Source of the DNA: Pseudomonadota bacterium
Lineage (GTDB): Bacteria; Myxococcota_A; Polyangia; Haliangiales; Haliangiaceae
Length of the DNA stretch: 54,535 nucleotides
Assembly: GCA_022360315.1 (NCBI GenBank)
Contig: JAKSDA010000335.1
Span: forward strand, 1 to 54,535
Direction of reading: 5' to 3'
Program-made: the position numbers and the translations under genes
Shown: positions 8,247 through 17,534 of the stretch, in pieces
Layout of the letters: each line of letters begins with the position of its first letter
Position numbering within the stretch: the stretch's first letter is position 1
Notes under the pieces: generated by a model
What the model saw: only the letters and a program-made list of their open reading frames with translations
The model's database searches: none
What the model was told of the DNA's origin: nothing

Positions 8247-9107
8247 CTAATCCCACTGCCGTATCAAACCTTCCTGGGCAGTCGATACCACCAGCGTGCC
8301 GTCGCGGGTAAAAAACTGACCGCGTACCAATCCGCGGGCACCACTTGCCGAGGGGCTGTCGATGTCATAGAGCAGCCATTCGTCGAATCGGAACGGCCGG
8401 TGAAACCACATCGCGTGGTCGAGGCTGGCCACCTGCAGGGTCGGGCTCAACCAGGTCACTGCATGGGGTAGCATCGCCGTCATCAAAAAATGCGAATCCG
8501 AGGCATAGGCCAGCAGGTACTGGTGTATCGACAGATCGTCGGGCAGGCGATCGGCGGCCCGATACCACATCTGCCGATGCGGCGGTCGCGCGGTCGGCTC
8601 GAGCGGGTCGACCGGATCGACCGGGCGAATCTCGATGGGTCGCTCGGCCAGCACATAGCGGCGCATCTTCGGCGGGATCGCGTCGGCGTACTGGCGGATC
8701 AGGTCGCGCTGCGGGGTCAGGCCGTCGGGTCCGACGGCCTCGGGCATATCGGATTGATGCTCAAACCCGTCCTCGGCGCGCTGAAACGAGGCCGACATGT
8801 TAAAAATGGCCCTGCCCTTCTGAATGGCAACCACCCGGCGAGTGGTGAAACTCCTGCCGTCGCGAATGCAATCCACGTCGTACACGATGGGCATGCCGGC
8901 ATCGCCCTGGCGCAGAAAATACCCGTGCAGCGAGTGCACGCTGCGCTGCTCGGCGATGGTCTGCGCCGCGGCCGACAGAGCCTGGCCGAGAACCTGGCCG
9001 CCAAAAACAATGCCGCGACCGAAATCCTGGCTCTGCCCGCGGAACAGGTTTTGCTCGAGCCGCTCGAGCCGGAGTAGCTCGAGAAGCCTCTGTACTGCGT
9101 TGTTCAT
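8247..9107 (-). CDS. tesB: Acyl-CoA thioesterase II (TesB type)
   Basis: 286 residues, the usual TesB length, as a double hot-dog fold. It hydrolyses acyl-CoA to free fatty acid and CoA. The family marks are visible: FGGQVLGQALSAA in the N-terminal half, HSLHGYFLRQGD, and ATWLSPTLQVASLDHAMWFHRPF near the C-terminus with the conserved Asp (SLDHAMW). ATG at 9107, divergent from the hydrolase at 9153 across only 45 bases. It precedes the conflict operon and may provide its promoter, although it is ordinary housekeeping metabolism. Confidence 0.93.
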   Translation of the reverse strand: MNNAVQRLLELLRLERLEQNLFRGQSQDFGRGIVFGGQVLGQALSAAAQTIAEQRSVHSLHGYFLRQGDAGMPIVYDVDCIRDGRSFTTRRVVAIQKGRAIFNMSASFQRAEDGFEHQSDMPEAVGPDGLTPQRDLIRQYADAIPPKMRRYVLAERPIEIRPVDPVDPLEPTARPPHRQMWYRAADRLPDDLSIHQYLLAYASDSHFLMTAMLPHAVTWLSPTLQVASLDHAMWFHRPFRFDEWLLYDIDSPSASGARGLVRGQFFTRDGTLVVSTAQEGLIRQWD

Positions 9108-9152
9108 CGAATCAGCTTATCACCCGGACACCGCGCGTGATACCGTCCGACC

Positions 9153-9992
9153 GTGTTCATCCCCCATCACGCGCTCATTCGGGCCGACGATTCTGCGCCG
9201 GCGCGCTGGCTTTTGGTCTTGCACGGAATCTACGGCAGCGGCGGTAACTGGCGGACATTTGCCCGCAAACTGACCCGGCGGCGACCGGATTGGGGCGCGG
9301 TTCTGGTCGATCTGCGCATGCACGGCCAGTCCCGGCACGCCCCACCCCCGCACACAGTAACCGCGGCAGCGGCCGATCTGGTCCATTTGACCGGGGCACT
9401 GGCCAGCCAGGGCAATGCTGTACACGCGGTCTGTGGCCATTCGTTCGGCGGCAAGGTGGCCCTTCAATACCGCGAGCAGGCCGATGACAGCTTGCTCCAG
9501 ACCTGGGTCATCGACGCATCGCCCAGTGCCAATACCGGCGCCATGGAAACGGCCGATAACCTGGTCATTCAGGTTCTACACATGCTCCGCGAGCTGCCGC
9601 AAGGGTTTTCCAACCGCAACGACTTCGTCGGCCAAGTGAGCGATCGCGGCTTTCCAGCCCCGCTCGCTCACTGGCTGGCCATGAATCTCGTCCGGGGCCG
9701 TGACCCCCGGTCCTATGTGCTGGGTCTCGATCTCGCCGCCATGGAAGCCCTCATACTCGATTATTATGAGCTCGACTGCTGGCCAGCAGCGCAGACCGGC
9801 CCGGGCCAGCTGTGTGCCGTTGTCGCCGGCAAATCGAGCGCGGTGAGCCCACACGACCGCGCCCGGCTCGAGACACTGGCCCGGCCCGGCGCAACCGCCG
9901 AGCTCATCGACATCGAAAACTCGGGCCACTGGGTCCACATGGAAGCACCCGATGCGTTGCTCGACGCAATTGCCTCGCGGCTGCCCGGGTAA
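9153..9992 (+). CDS. Alpha/beta-hydrolase (YbfF-like esterase)
   Basis: 279 residues from GTG 9153. The oxyanion motif HGIYGSGGNW is followed by DLRMHGQS, the nucleophile elbow GHSFGG (Ser), an acid residue in the last third, and the catalytic His in NSGHWVHMEAP. The arrangement is that of small cytoplasmic esterases such as YbfF; the substrate is not predictable. It is divergent from tesB and followed 37 bases later by a glycosyltransferase gene. Confidence 0.9.
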   Translation: MFIPHHALIRADDSAPARWLLVLHGIYGSGGNWRTFARKLTRRRPDWGAVLVDLRMHGQSRHAPPPHTVTAAAADLVHLTGALASQGNAVHAVCGHSFGGKVALQYREQADDSLLQTWVIDASPSANTGAMETADNLVIQVLHMLRELPQGFSNRNDFVGQVSDRGFPAPLAHWLAMNLVRGRDPRSYVLGLDLAAMEALILDYYELDCWPAAQTGPGQLCAVVAGKSSAVSPHDRARLETLARPGATAELIDIENSGHWVHMEAPDALLDAIASRLPG

Positions 9993-10028
9993 GAGACAGA
10001 CATACGAGACAACGACCGAGACCAGCCC

Positions 10029-11246
10029 GTGCCGGCCGATCCACCAAAAACCTTGTTTGTCGCCATCGACAGGCATTTTGCCCGTTATTGCAGCAGTCGC
10101 CATGGTAGCAGTCGCCATGACGGTCGGCTCTATTCCGATCTCACCTACGACTACCAGTACTGGAAAGAGTATCTGGCCGTGGTCGATCAAGTGCGACCGA
10201 TCGCGCGAGTACGCGACGCGGCAGAGCTGGATCCGGCCTGGCGCCGGGCCGACGGTGAAGGCGTGCGCTTTTTTGCGGTGACCAGTTACCGCGGCTTTTG
10301 GTCGTTCCTGCGCCGCTCCCCGCGGGTGCTGTGGGACTGTCGCCGGGCCGTTCGACAGGGCGATGCGTTCTTGCTGCGCTGGGGCCTGGTCGCCGTGGTG
10401 TGCTGGTTGTGGCTCGAGTGGTATCGCAAACCGTATGGGTTCGAGTGCATCGGCCATGCCGGCCAGGGCGTGGTCGGCAATCGGCAGCTCCGGCGCGTCG
10501 GGCTCGATCGTCTGATCGGCTGGACTGCCCATCAGCTGTGCCGCAGCTTGGCTCGACGCGCGTCGTGCGTGGCCTATGTCAGTCGCTATGCCCAGGGCCT
10601 CTATCCCGGCAAGCACCGCGATCGCCAGTGGATCTTTTCCAGCGTTCAGCTCACCGGTGATGTGGTTACCGGTCCGCGCCCGGCAACGTCGTTTCGCCAG
10701 CGCGGCCAGCACATTGTCAGCGTCGGCCGACTCGAGCCCGAAAAAGGCCACGCAGTGCTGATTCGGGCCATCGCGCTCCTCATCGAAGCGGGTCGCGAAG
10801 TCAGGGCGACCGTGGTCGGTCCGGGCCGCCAGCTCGAGCCACTGAGAAAACTGGCCGCTCAGCTCGGCGTCGGCGATCGCGTGCTCCTGCCGGGTCGCGT
10901 GACCTGGGGGTCGGATTTGTGGCGCATACTCGACGACGGCGACGTGTTTGTGCTGCCCTCGCTGACCGAGGGCATGCCGCGGGCCATGATCGAAGCCATG
11001 GCCCGCGGTCTGCCGTGCATCGGCTCTGCCGCCGGTGGCATCACCGAGCTGCTCGGCCGCGAAGACCTGGCACCGCCGGGCGATGCGAGCGCCCTGGCCC
11101 GATGCATCGCCGGCGCGATCGGCGACACCGACCGCCTGGCCGCCATGTCCCGGCGCGCTTTCGCGCGCGCTCGCAAGTATCTGCCCGACACTATGAAACA
11201 GCGCAAGCAAGCATTCTGGCGCTGCATACTCGACCAAACGCGGTAG
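10029..11246 (+). CDS. GT4-family glycosyltransferase
   Basis: 405 residues from GTG 10029. The C-terminal Rossmann domain is clear: SVGRLEPEKGHAVLIRAI, VVGPGRQLEPL, then the donor-binding EGMPRAMIEAMARGLPCI and GGITELL. The N-terminal half is less conserved, with a basic amphipathic region that may contact the membrane. It probably adds a sugar from a nucleotide donor to a lipid or surface glycan; donor and acceptor are unknown. The N-terminus holds a short tandem repeat (SSRHG, SSRHD) from a 15-base duplication near 10090-10119. Confidence 0.88.
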   Translation: MPADPPKTLFVAIDRHFARYCSSRHGSSRHDGRLYSDLTYDYQYWKEYLAVVDQVRPIARVRDAAELDPAWRRADGEGVRFFAVTSYRGFWSFLRRSPRVLWDCRRAVRQGDAFLLRWGLVAVVCWLWLEWYRKPYGFECIGHAGQGVVGNRQLRRVGLDRLIGWTAHQLCRSLARRASCVAYVSRYAQGLYPGKHRDRQWIFSSVQLTGDVVTGPRPATSFRQRGQHIVSVGRLEPEKGHAVLIRAIALLIEAGREVRATVVGPGRQLEPLRKLAAQLGVGDRVLLPGRVTWGSDLWRILDDGDVFVLPSLTEGMPRAMIEAMARGLPCIGSAAGGITELLGREDLAPPGDASALARCIAGAIGDTDRLAAMSRRAFARARKYLPDTMKQRKQAFWRCILDQTR

Positions 11247-11329
11247 CTGGCGCCACCCCCGCCCGGCATTGTCGACCACCACTCGCCCAATGCTTGACAG
11301 ACTCGAGCCCTTTCATCCATGCATACATC

Positions 11330-11758
11330 ATGAGTAAAGAAACGTATCCAAACGCAGAAACTCCCATGCCGGAAATATGGGATTCTCGCCCCTATGGTTT
11401 TGCTCAGGCGGTTACTTTTTCCGGTCCAGGTAAACGGCTGTACCTCAGCGGCCAGGCCGCCATGAGCGCCGATGGAGAGATCCAATTTGTCGACGACAAA
11501 GCACAGCAGATGGATTTATGCTTTCAAAATATAGAAAGAATATTATCCGAGCTGGGCGCGAGCATGGCCGATGTTGTTCAATGCAAAATCCTGGTCGCCC
11601 AATATGACGCGGAAAAAGACCTGGTCGCGCTCAGGTCAGTTTGGTCGCAATACATGCAGAGTCGAGTTGCCTGTACCCTCATTGGCGTCCACAGCCTTGC
11701 CCTTCCAGGGATGTGGGTCGAGATCGAGGCCGTGGCAGAAATTCCATCAGAGCGCTGA
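11330..11758 (+). CDS. RidA/YjgF-YER057c-UK114 family protein
   Basis: 142 residues from ATG 11330. RidA features: the segment beginning YLSGQAAMSADGEI, then IERILSELGASMADVVQCKI, and a C-terminal ACTLIGVHSLALPGMWVEIEA. Canonical RidA enzymes hydrolyse reactive enamine/imine intermediates and carry an Arg near position 105. Here the equivalent segment is SRVACTLIGV, so the Arg precedes ACTLIG rather than sitting in the usual RV(A/T)xE context, and deaminase activity is uncertain. Base composition is visibly lower in GC than in both neighbours (AATATAGAAAGAATATTATC runs inside it), suggesting recent transfer. A TTGACA at 11294-11299 could be a -35 element, but no good -10 box follows. Confidence 0.85.
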   Translation: MSKETYPNAETPMPEIWDSRPYGFAQAVTFSGPGKRLYLSGQAAMSADGEIQFVDDKAQQMDLCFQNIERILSELGASMADVVQCKILVAQYDAEKDLVALRSVWSQYMQSRVACTLIGVHSLALPGMWVEIEAVAEIPSER

Positions 11759-11845
11759 TCCGCGACCGATGGCACTTGGCCTACATCGGCGCCAAGTTGA
11801 AAAGTGTACACCGTCCCCGGGCAGATAGAGATACATTCGCCCGAC

Positions 11846-13393
11846 ATGTCCGAATCGTCCGACCGAGAATCACAACGCCAGGCCAGTTGGCGCAGGAGGT
11901 ATGGCATCGGCGCCGCGGGCGTCGCGCTCGCCGTGGCCCTGCCGCTGTCGGGTCTGTTTCCCGACGATCAACCCGAAATTGGCAGAATGGCCGCGATAGC
12001 CGTACTCATGGCTGTGTGGTGGGTATTCGAGGTCGTGCCCATCGCGGTGACCTCTCTTTTTCCCATCGTGCTCATGCCGGCCCTCGGCATTGCCAGCCTC
12101 AAGGCTGTGACCGCCAACTATGGCAAGCCGACGATCTTTCTGTTCCTGGGTGGATTCGTTCTCGCCCTCGGCCTGCAGCGTTCCGGTTTGCACCGGCGCA
12201 TCGCCCTCCACATCGTGAACCGCGTCGGCAGTCATCCGGCCCGGCTGGTGCTCGGCTTCATGCTGGCCTGCGCCCTGCTCAGCATGTGGATCTCCAACAC
12301 CGCGTCAGTCATGGTCATGATGCCCATCGCCCTTTCAGTTCTCGACGAGGCCATCGAGGCCGGCACGGACAAAAAGGCGGTTGCCGTGGCCGGAACAGCA
12401 GTCATGCTGGGCATCGCCTACGCGGCCGACATGGGCGGTATGGCCACTCCGGTGGGCACCCCGCCCAATCTGGTCCTCATCGAGATGCAGAGCGAACTCT
12501 TTCCCGACGCCCCGGCAATCTCGTTTGCTCAGTGGATGGCCATGGGTCTGCCCATAGCCGCCATCTTTCTGTCGGTGGGCTGGCTCATCATGACCCGGTT
12601 CGTATTCCGTCTGCCCCGCACGCCGATGTTCGGCGGTAGCCAGGCCATCCGCACCGCAATCGACAAACTCGGTCCCGTGCGGCGCGACGAATGGCTCGCC
12701 GGCGGGGTCTTTGCCGCCATTGCAGCGCTGTGGATGACCGGCTCTGGACTGCAACTGGGCGACTCGTTCCGCATCCCCGGATGGCGTGATATCGACGCAC
12801 TCGCTCAGCTCGGCGACGGCGCCGTGGCCATCCTGGGCGCCATTGTTCTGTTCATGATTCCATCGGCCGACCACAAGGGCGAAGCCCTGATGAACTGGGA
12901 CACCGCCACGCGGCTGCCGTGGGGAATTCTGCTGCTCTTTGGCGGCGGCTTTGCCCTGGCCGCCGGATTTCAATCGTCCGGGCTGTCCGAGACCATCGGC
13001 CAGGCAGTCGCCGGACTCAAAGGAGTGCCCATCATCCTCATCGTGCTCATTGTCTGTACCGTGTTGACCTTCCTCACCGAGCTCACCAGCAATACAGCCA
13101 CCACCAACCTGGTCTTGCCCATCCTCGCCCAGGCCGCTGTGGCACTCGCGGTCGATCCGCGCTTTCTCATGATACCAGCAACTCTGTCGGCCAGCTGTGC
13201 CTTCATGATGCCAGTGGCCTCGCCGACCCAGGCCATCGTATTTAGCTCGGGCTACATCACCATCAAGCAAATGGTGCGAGCTGGAATCTGGTTCAATCTA
13301 CTCGGCATCATCCTGGTCACGGTGATCTTCATGACCCTGGGTGGCCCGGCCATGGGCGTCGACGCCGACACTGTGCCCGATTGGGCGCACTGA
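11846..13393 (+). CDS. SLC13/DASS-family sodium-coupled anion transporter
   Basis: 515 residues from ATG 11846; a GTG at 11804 in the same frame is possible but adds a non-conserved lead. The two SNT signatures that bind sodium and substrate carboxylates are present: MWISNTASVMVMMPIA in the first half and ELTSNTATTNLVLPIL in the second. About 11 membrane segments. It imports dicarboxylates or related anions into the cytoplasm; substrate choice cannot be read from the sequence. It is followed 25 bases later by a GST gene. Confidence 0.92.
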   Translation: MSESSDRESQRQASWRRRYGIGAAGVALAVALPLSGLFPDDQPEIGRMAAIAVLMAVWWVFEVVPIAVTSLFPIVLMPALGIASLKAVTANYGKPTIFLFLGGFVLALGLQRSGLHRRIALHIVNRVGSHPARLVLGFMLACALLSMWISNTASVMVMMPIALSVLDEAIEAGTDKKAVAVAGTAVMLGIAYAADMGGMATPVGTPPNLVLIEMQSELFPDAPAISFAQWMAMGLPIAAIFLSVGWLIMTRFVFRLPRTPMFGGSQAIRTAIDKLGPVRRDEWLAGGVFAAIAALWMTGSGLQLGDSFRIPGWRDIDALAQLGDGAVAILGAIVLFMIPSADHKGEALMNWDTATRLPWGILLLFGGGFALAAGFQSSGLSETIGQAVAGLKGVPIILIVLIVCTVLTFLTELTSNTATTNLVLPILAQAAVALAVDPRFLMIPATLSASCAFMMPVASPTQAIVFSSGYITIKQMVRAGIWFNLLGIILVTVIFMTLGGPAMGVDADTVPDWAH

Positions 13394-13418
13394 GCCATCG
13401 TGTTACGGTACCCGCACG

Positions 13419-14030
13419 ATGAAGATCTACGACTATCGCGGTGCCCCCAATCCCAAACGACTGCGCATCTATCTGGCCGAGAAAGGCATCGAGGTCGCGA
13501 CCGAAAAGGTCAGCATTGCCGACGGCGAGACGCGAACGCCGGAATTTCTGCAGAAAAACCCGCTCGGCGGCTTGCCCGTGCTCGAACTCGATGACGGCAC
13601 ATGTTATCCAGAATCGCTCGCCATCATGCACTACTTCGAGGAATTACATCCCGAACCGCCGATGATCGGCACGACTCCCGAAGAGCGGCTGCGCGTGCGC
13701 GGCATCGAGCGGATCTGCGAACTCGGCGTGTTGTCGCGGGTGGCCGCCATCGTTCAGAATACTCACCGGTTCTTCAGAGGGCGAGTCGATCAGAGCCCCG
13801 CCGTGGTCGAGCAAGCCAACAAATTTCTGTCCTCGTCTCTCGCAGCACTCGATGATCTGATCGGCGAACAGCCGTTTGTCGCCGGCGATCGACCGACCAT
13901 CGCCGACTGCACGCTCTACGCCGGGCTGCATTTTGCCCGCAACATGGACGCCAACGTCGACCTGTCGGAGTACGGCAATGTGGCCCGCTGGTTCGACGAA
14001 TTCGGCAAGCGCCCGAGCGCCCGAGCGTAG
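13419..14030 (+). CDS. Glutathione S-transferase-like protein
   Basis: 203 residues from ATG 13419. The N-terminal thioredoxin fold starts MKIYDYRGAPNPKRLRIYLA, with the glutathione-contact segment GGLPVLELDDGTCYPESLAI (Pro and Glu-Ser). The C-terminal helical domain has the N-capping box GDRPTIADCTLYAG. The active-site position has Ala-Pro-Asn rather than a clear Ser or Cys, so activity is uncertain. Cytoplasmic; likely detoxification. Confidence 0.88.
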   Translation: MKIYDYRGAPNPKRLRIYLAEKGIEVATEKVSIADGETRTPEFLQKNPLGGLPVLELDDGTCYPESLAIMHYFEELHPEPPMIGTTPEERLRVRGIERICELGVLSRVAAIVQNTHRFFRGRVDQSPAVVEQANKFLSSSLAALDDLIGEQPFVAGDRPTIADCTLYAGLHFARNMDANVDLSEYGNVARWFDEFGKRPSARA

Positions 14031-14188
14031 GGAGTTACAGTCTCACCCGAACAGAAACACATTGGTTGTGGATCAAACCCAGGTCTTTCTGTTGCGAGGC
14101 CAGCGGCCGAGCCGGCCGCCAGTCCGGCCAGCCGGGAGCCCGGCCGGCCGGGAGCTTTGGCCAAAAAATGATAGCCGGGCACGACGCG
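14031..14188. repeat. Stop-linked GAACAGAAACACATT motif with GC-rich palindromes
   Basis: GAACAGAAACACATT at 14049-14063 lies 19 bases after the GST stop, the same strand as the gene. A reversed partial copy (CTTTCTGTTGC) follows at about 14087-14097. Next comes a dense set of GCCGGCC-type palindromes (about 14100-14160) between convergent genes. The segment GGGAGCTTTGGCCAAAAAATGATAGC-like (near 14148-14175) resembles the core of the 72-bp repeat at 35988 and 50300, but weakly. Confidence 0.5.
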
Positions 14189-14950
14189 TCAATGGCGCTT
14201 TTTTCGGCCCGCCCGGGCCGGCTTTGGCCGGCCTGGCTTGTTTGCAGCCGTGCTCCGACGCCCCGGCTTTTTGACTGCCCGCTTGTCCGCACGCCCCCGG
14301 GTCGGAACTTTTTGCTCGATCTGTCGATCGCCTTGCCGATCGACGTCGAGGCGAAAGACCGCGTAGGCATCGCCGCTGCCACATTCGACCTGGGCCGGCT
14401 GGAGTGGCTGCCAGACCGTCCCACCCCAGACCTCTGCACCGCTGTCCCGGCCGCCGCTGTTTTGGCCGCTTGTGTCCCGACCACTTGTGTCGTTCAGGCC
14501 CGTATCCGCGGCAGTACTGTCCTGCCCGCCGGGTTCTTCGACGCGGACGCGTCCAAGACGCTGGGGCAAGGCAGGACCGGCGTTGCTGGTCTCCACATAG
14601 CGCTCGGCCCGCACCGCGAGATCGGATAACTCAGTGAACTGTGCGATATCGAGCTGTCGTTGATTGGGGGCGTTTTTGGTCTGCAGGTCTTTGTGCAGCG
14701 TTTTGCGCGCCGTTGTGATGAACGTGTCGAGGCCGCGGACACAGAACGTGGTCGGTGCGGCGGTGCTCGGCGCTCGCGTCGAGGCGCCGACAATGCGTCC
14801 AGCGGCCCGTCGCTGTCCGGTCATGGCGTCTCGGTATCGCTCGCGATCGCCGCGGCGCTCGGCGGCGAGCAGCCCCGAGAGCACGATGATCTCAGCCGCC
14901 GCAAGGGCCGCGAGGATCGAGCCGATGAGCATGGCAATGCGTCGATTCAC
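14189..14950 (-). CDS. Unknown membrane-anchored protein with basic C-terminal tail
   Basis: 253 residues from GTG 14950, which overlaps the stop of the preceding gene as GTGA; this decides the start. One hydrophobic segment near the N-terminus (AMLIGSILAALAAAEIIVL) anchors the protein, leaving most of it outside the cytoplasm or inside depending on topology. The middle has a Gly/Asp/Ser-rich low-complexity linker. The last roughly 40 residues are Lys/Arg/Pro-rich (KKPGRR, NKPGRPKP), suggesting binding to nucleic acid, phospholipid or an acidic polymer. I do not recognise a family. It forms an overlapping pair with the gene upstream. Confidence 0.6.
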   Translation of the reverse strand: MNRRIAMLIGSILAALAAAEIIVLSGLLAAERRGDRERYRDAMTGQRRAAGRIVGASTRAPSTAAPTTFCVRGLDTFITTARKTLHKDLQTKNAPNQRQLDIAQFTELSDLAVRAERYVETSNAGPALPQRLGRVRVEEPGGQDSTAADTGLNDTSGRDTSGQNSGGRDSGAEVWGGTVWQPLQPAQVECGSGDAYAVFRLDVDRQGDRQIEQKVPTRGRADKRAVKKPGRRSTAANKPGRPKPARAGRKKRH

Positions 14951-15633
14951 CGATTTCCTGTCGCCCCGCTCAACCAGCTGCGCAGGTTGGCAAAGGTGTC
15001 GGTCTCGAGCGCGTAATCGAGCGTGCCCACCCATTCGATAACGCGGTACAGAACCGGCCGGCGGGCATAGATGAACTCGAACTGATGTCGCGACGGAGCC
15101 AGCTGTTGCACAACCGAGCGCTGTGGCCCTGCATCTCCCGCATCATCTGCGCCGCCTGGGCGGCTTTCCAGCTGCGCGGGCGGACGCCCGACGCCGGCAG
15201 CGAGCAGCGCACCGCGAACCAGACCACACACCGATTCGCCCTGTCGGTCGCCGACGATCCGATCCCATTGCGGCCACTTGCTGCGGGAAATCTCGAACGA
15301 AACGCGGCGCCGGCCATCGGCCTGCTCCAGCTTGTAAACGTCGATCGCCACGCCGTCGATGGCGCCAAACCACGGCCGTATCTGGTCTGGCGTCAGGGCG
15401 TCGTCGAGCTCGGTATCGAGGTACGTGACCGCCACCACCACCGGAGTTACCTCCTGGCGATTAAACCGGGTCTGACACAGCGCCCAGTCGGGGTCGTGCG
15501 GAGCCGCGGAAAGGGCGGAATGGGCAGTGCCTCCCGCCGCCGGATCGGCCGGTCGCGCCAAGCCGACGAGTACGGCAGCATCGAGAATGAGCAGAATGGG
15601 CAAAAACGGAATCAGCGACGAACGCGCGGCCAC
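14947..15633 (-). CDS. Unknown exported protein
   Basis: 228 residues from the initiator at 15633. The N-terminus (FLPILLILDAAVLVGLARP) is a signal peptide or signal anchor. The rest is soluble with no motif I recognise; two cysteines (ALCQTRF and SVCGLV) could form a disulfide. The stop overlaps the start of the following gene in a GTGA junction, so the two are translationally coupled and probably work together in the envelope. Confidence 0.6.
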   Translation of the reverse strand: MAARSSLIPFLPILLILDAAVLVGLARPADPAAGGTAHSALSAAPHDPDWALCQTRFNRQEVTPVVVAVTYLDTELDDALTPDQIRPWFGAIDGVAIDVYKLEQADGRRRVSFEISRSKWPQWDRIVGDRQGESVCGLVRGALLAAGVGRPPAQLESRPGGADDAGDAGPQRSVVQQLAPSRHQFEFIYARRPVLYRVIEWVGTLDYALETDTFANLRSWLSGATGNR

Positions 15634-15704
15634 GGCTTCAGTGTAGCAATAGTCGGCGCTGTACGCCCGCCGCTGTCCGGCCGATCAGATGCTATCTGAT
15701 GCCA

Positions 15705-17534
15705 TCATCCGGCCACAAAGGCCGCCTCGGGGATATCCAGGACGCTGGTGTCCTCGCCGCTCAAAATCTGCGCCTTGTGCCGAACCCCGGGCAGGACGTT
15801 GCGCGCAAAATAAACCGCAGCGTATTTGCGGCCGGCGTAGAACGCCTTGTCGGCATGGCTCTCGGCCAGCTCTGCCGACGCCTTCTCGGCGATCACCGCG
15901 CCTTCGAGCAGCAGCCAGGCCACCGTTGTCTCGGCCATCATCTCCAGGAAACGGTTGGCCGCAAGCGGAACCATGTCGACGCGGCGGCTGCGAAACCAGC
16001 CCAGGAAACGCATCGCCGTGCCGCTCAGCGCCTCGACCGCAGAACCGAGTTCCACGACCGCGTCGCCGATCTCCGGGTGCTCTTTGTGCCCGCTGACAAA
16101 TGCGTTGACGTCCTTGGCAAAGGCCTGATAGGTCGCTCCGCCGTGTTTGCCCAGCTTGCGGCCGACCAGGTCCAAGGCCTGAATGTGGTTGGTCCCCTCG
16201 TAGATCGAAAAGATCTTGGCGTCGCGAGTGTACTGCTCGATCGGGTGGTCCTTGAGATAACCGGCACCGCCCAGCACCTGAATGGCCGTGGCACAGATGG
16301 CAAACGCCTGATCGGAGCCGTACGCCTTGAGGATGGGCACCAGCAAGTCGACCTGGCCCTGGTGATAAGCCGCGGCATCCGGGTCGCTGTCCTGGATGGC
16401 CCTCGCCTTGTCGATATGCATGGCCAACTTGATGGCCAGAGCGCGAATGCCCTCGACCCGCGACTTCATGTCGATCAGCATGCGGCGCACATCCGGATGC
16501 TCGATGATCGGCACCCGCGGCGCATCGGCATCCTTCCAGCTGCGGATGTTCGAGCCCTGTCGGCGTTCTTTGGCGTACTCGAGGGCGTTCAGATAGGCCG
16601 ACGAGGCGACCGAGAGACCCTGAATGCCGACCCCGATGCGCGCCACGTTCATCAAGAAGAACATCTGACGTATGCCGCGCTGCTCTTCGGTTCCGATCAG
16701 CTCGCCGATACATTCACCGTTCTCGCCAAACGTGAGCATGCAGGTGGACGAACCATTGATGCCCATCTTGTGCTCGATACCGGTGACACTCACGTCGTTC
16801 GATCCACTGCCGTCGAGCCGGTCGCGCGGCACGATGAAAAGACTCAGTCCACGGGTTCCACTCGGCGCATCCTCGGTGCGGGCCAAAACCGTGTGGATCA
16901 CGTTGCCGGCCACATCGGCGTCGCCACCCGAGATGAAGATCTTGGTGCCCTCGATCTTGTACTTGCCATCGCCGATCGGCGTGGCCCGGGTACTGTTGGC
17001 GCCGACATCCGAGCCAGCGTGCGGCTCGGTGAGGCACATGGTGCCGGAAAACTCGCCGTTGAAGAGTTTTGAGCAGTAGGTGCTGCGCTGCTCGGGAGTG
17101 CCGTGCTCGGCGATCAGTTCGGCCACCCCGTGGGTCAACCCCGCGTACATGGTGAACGCCGTGTTAGCCCCCGAGCAAAACTCCTCCATCAAGGTGTGCA
17201 GCGTGTAGGGCCCATTCTGACCGCCAAACTCGTCGGATACCGCCAGGCTGCGCCAGCCAGCCTCGTACAGTGACCTCCACGCCTCCGGGAACCCCTTGGG
17301 AGTCTTCACCTTGCCGTCTTGCAACGTGCATCCCTGGGCGTCACCGGCCGCATTGAGCGGCCCGAGTACCTCGCAAGTCCACTTGTAGAGCTCGTCGAGG
17401 ACCATGTCGACGTCCTCGCGGCTCCAGTCCGAATACGGCGCCTTGCCAAGCATGTCCTGCAGTCGAAACTGCTCGAAAAGTAAGAAGCGAACGTGACGGA
17501 GATCTGCTTTGTACCGGTTGATGGCTCGTGACAT
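15705..17534 (-). CDS. Large acyl-CoA dehydrogenase (FadE-like)
   Basis: About 609 residues from ATG 17534 (an upstream in-frame start at 17585 lies inside the operator and is unlikely). It has the FAD-binding middle domain (CLTEPHAGSDVG, KIFISGGDAD), the C-terminal helical domain with QVLGGAGYLKDHPIEQYTRD and the catalytic Glu in IYEGTNHIQALDL, plus an extra C-terminal domain of about 120 residues as found in the 600-residue class. It oxidises acyl-CoA to trans-2-enoyl-CoA with FAD in beta-oxidation. Divergent from an SDR gene, with a FadR-like palindrome between them. Confidence 0.93.
   Translation of the reverse strand: MSRAINRYKADLRHVRFLLFEQFRLQDMLGKAPYSDWSREDVDMVLDELYKWTCEVLGPLNAAGDAQGCTLQDGKVKTPKGFPEAWRSLYEAGWRSLAVSDEFGGQNGPYTLHTLMEEFCSGANTAFTMYAGLTHGVAELIAEHGTPEQRSTYCSKLFNGEFSGTMCLTEPHAGSDVGANSTRATPIGDGKYKIEGTKIFISGGDADVAGNVIHTVLARTEDAPSGTRGLSLFIVPRDRLDGSGSNDVSVTGIEHKMGINGSSTCMLTFGENGECIGELIGTEEQRGIRQMFFLMNVARIGVGIQGLSVASSAYLNALEYAKERRQGSNIRSWKDADAPRVPIIEHPDVRRMLIDMKSRVEGIRALAIKLAMHIDKARAIQDSDPDAAAYHQGQVDLLVPILKAYGSDQAFAICATAIQVLGGAGYLKDHPIEQYTRDAKIFSIYEGTNHIQALDLVGRKLGKHGGATYQAFAKDVNAFVSGHKEHPEIGDAVVELGSAVEALSGTAMRFLGWFRSRRVDMVPLAANRFLEMMAETTVAWLLLEGAVIAEKASAELAESHADKAFYAGRKYAAVYFARNVLPGVRHKAQILSGEDTSVLDIPEAAFVAG

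Noticed and set aside
9576..11282. 568-codon minus-strand frame
   Set aside because: Antisense to the alpha/beta-hydrolase and GT4 genes, both with full motifs; its own composition shows no domain.
12335..13270. 311-codon minus-strand frame
   Set aside because: Antisense to the SLC13 transporter; the protein is Gly/His/Gln-rich with no motif, typical of a high-GC shadow.
15685..16713. 342-codon minus-strand frame over the acyl-CoA dehydrogenase
   Set aside because: Same strand but shifted frame, Arg/Gly/Ser-rich; the dehydrogenase frame has all family motifs.
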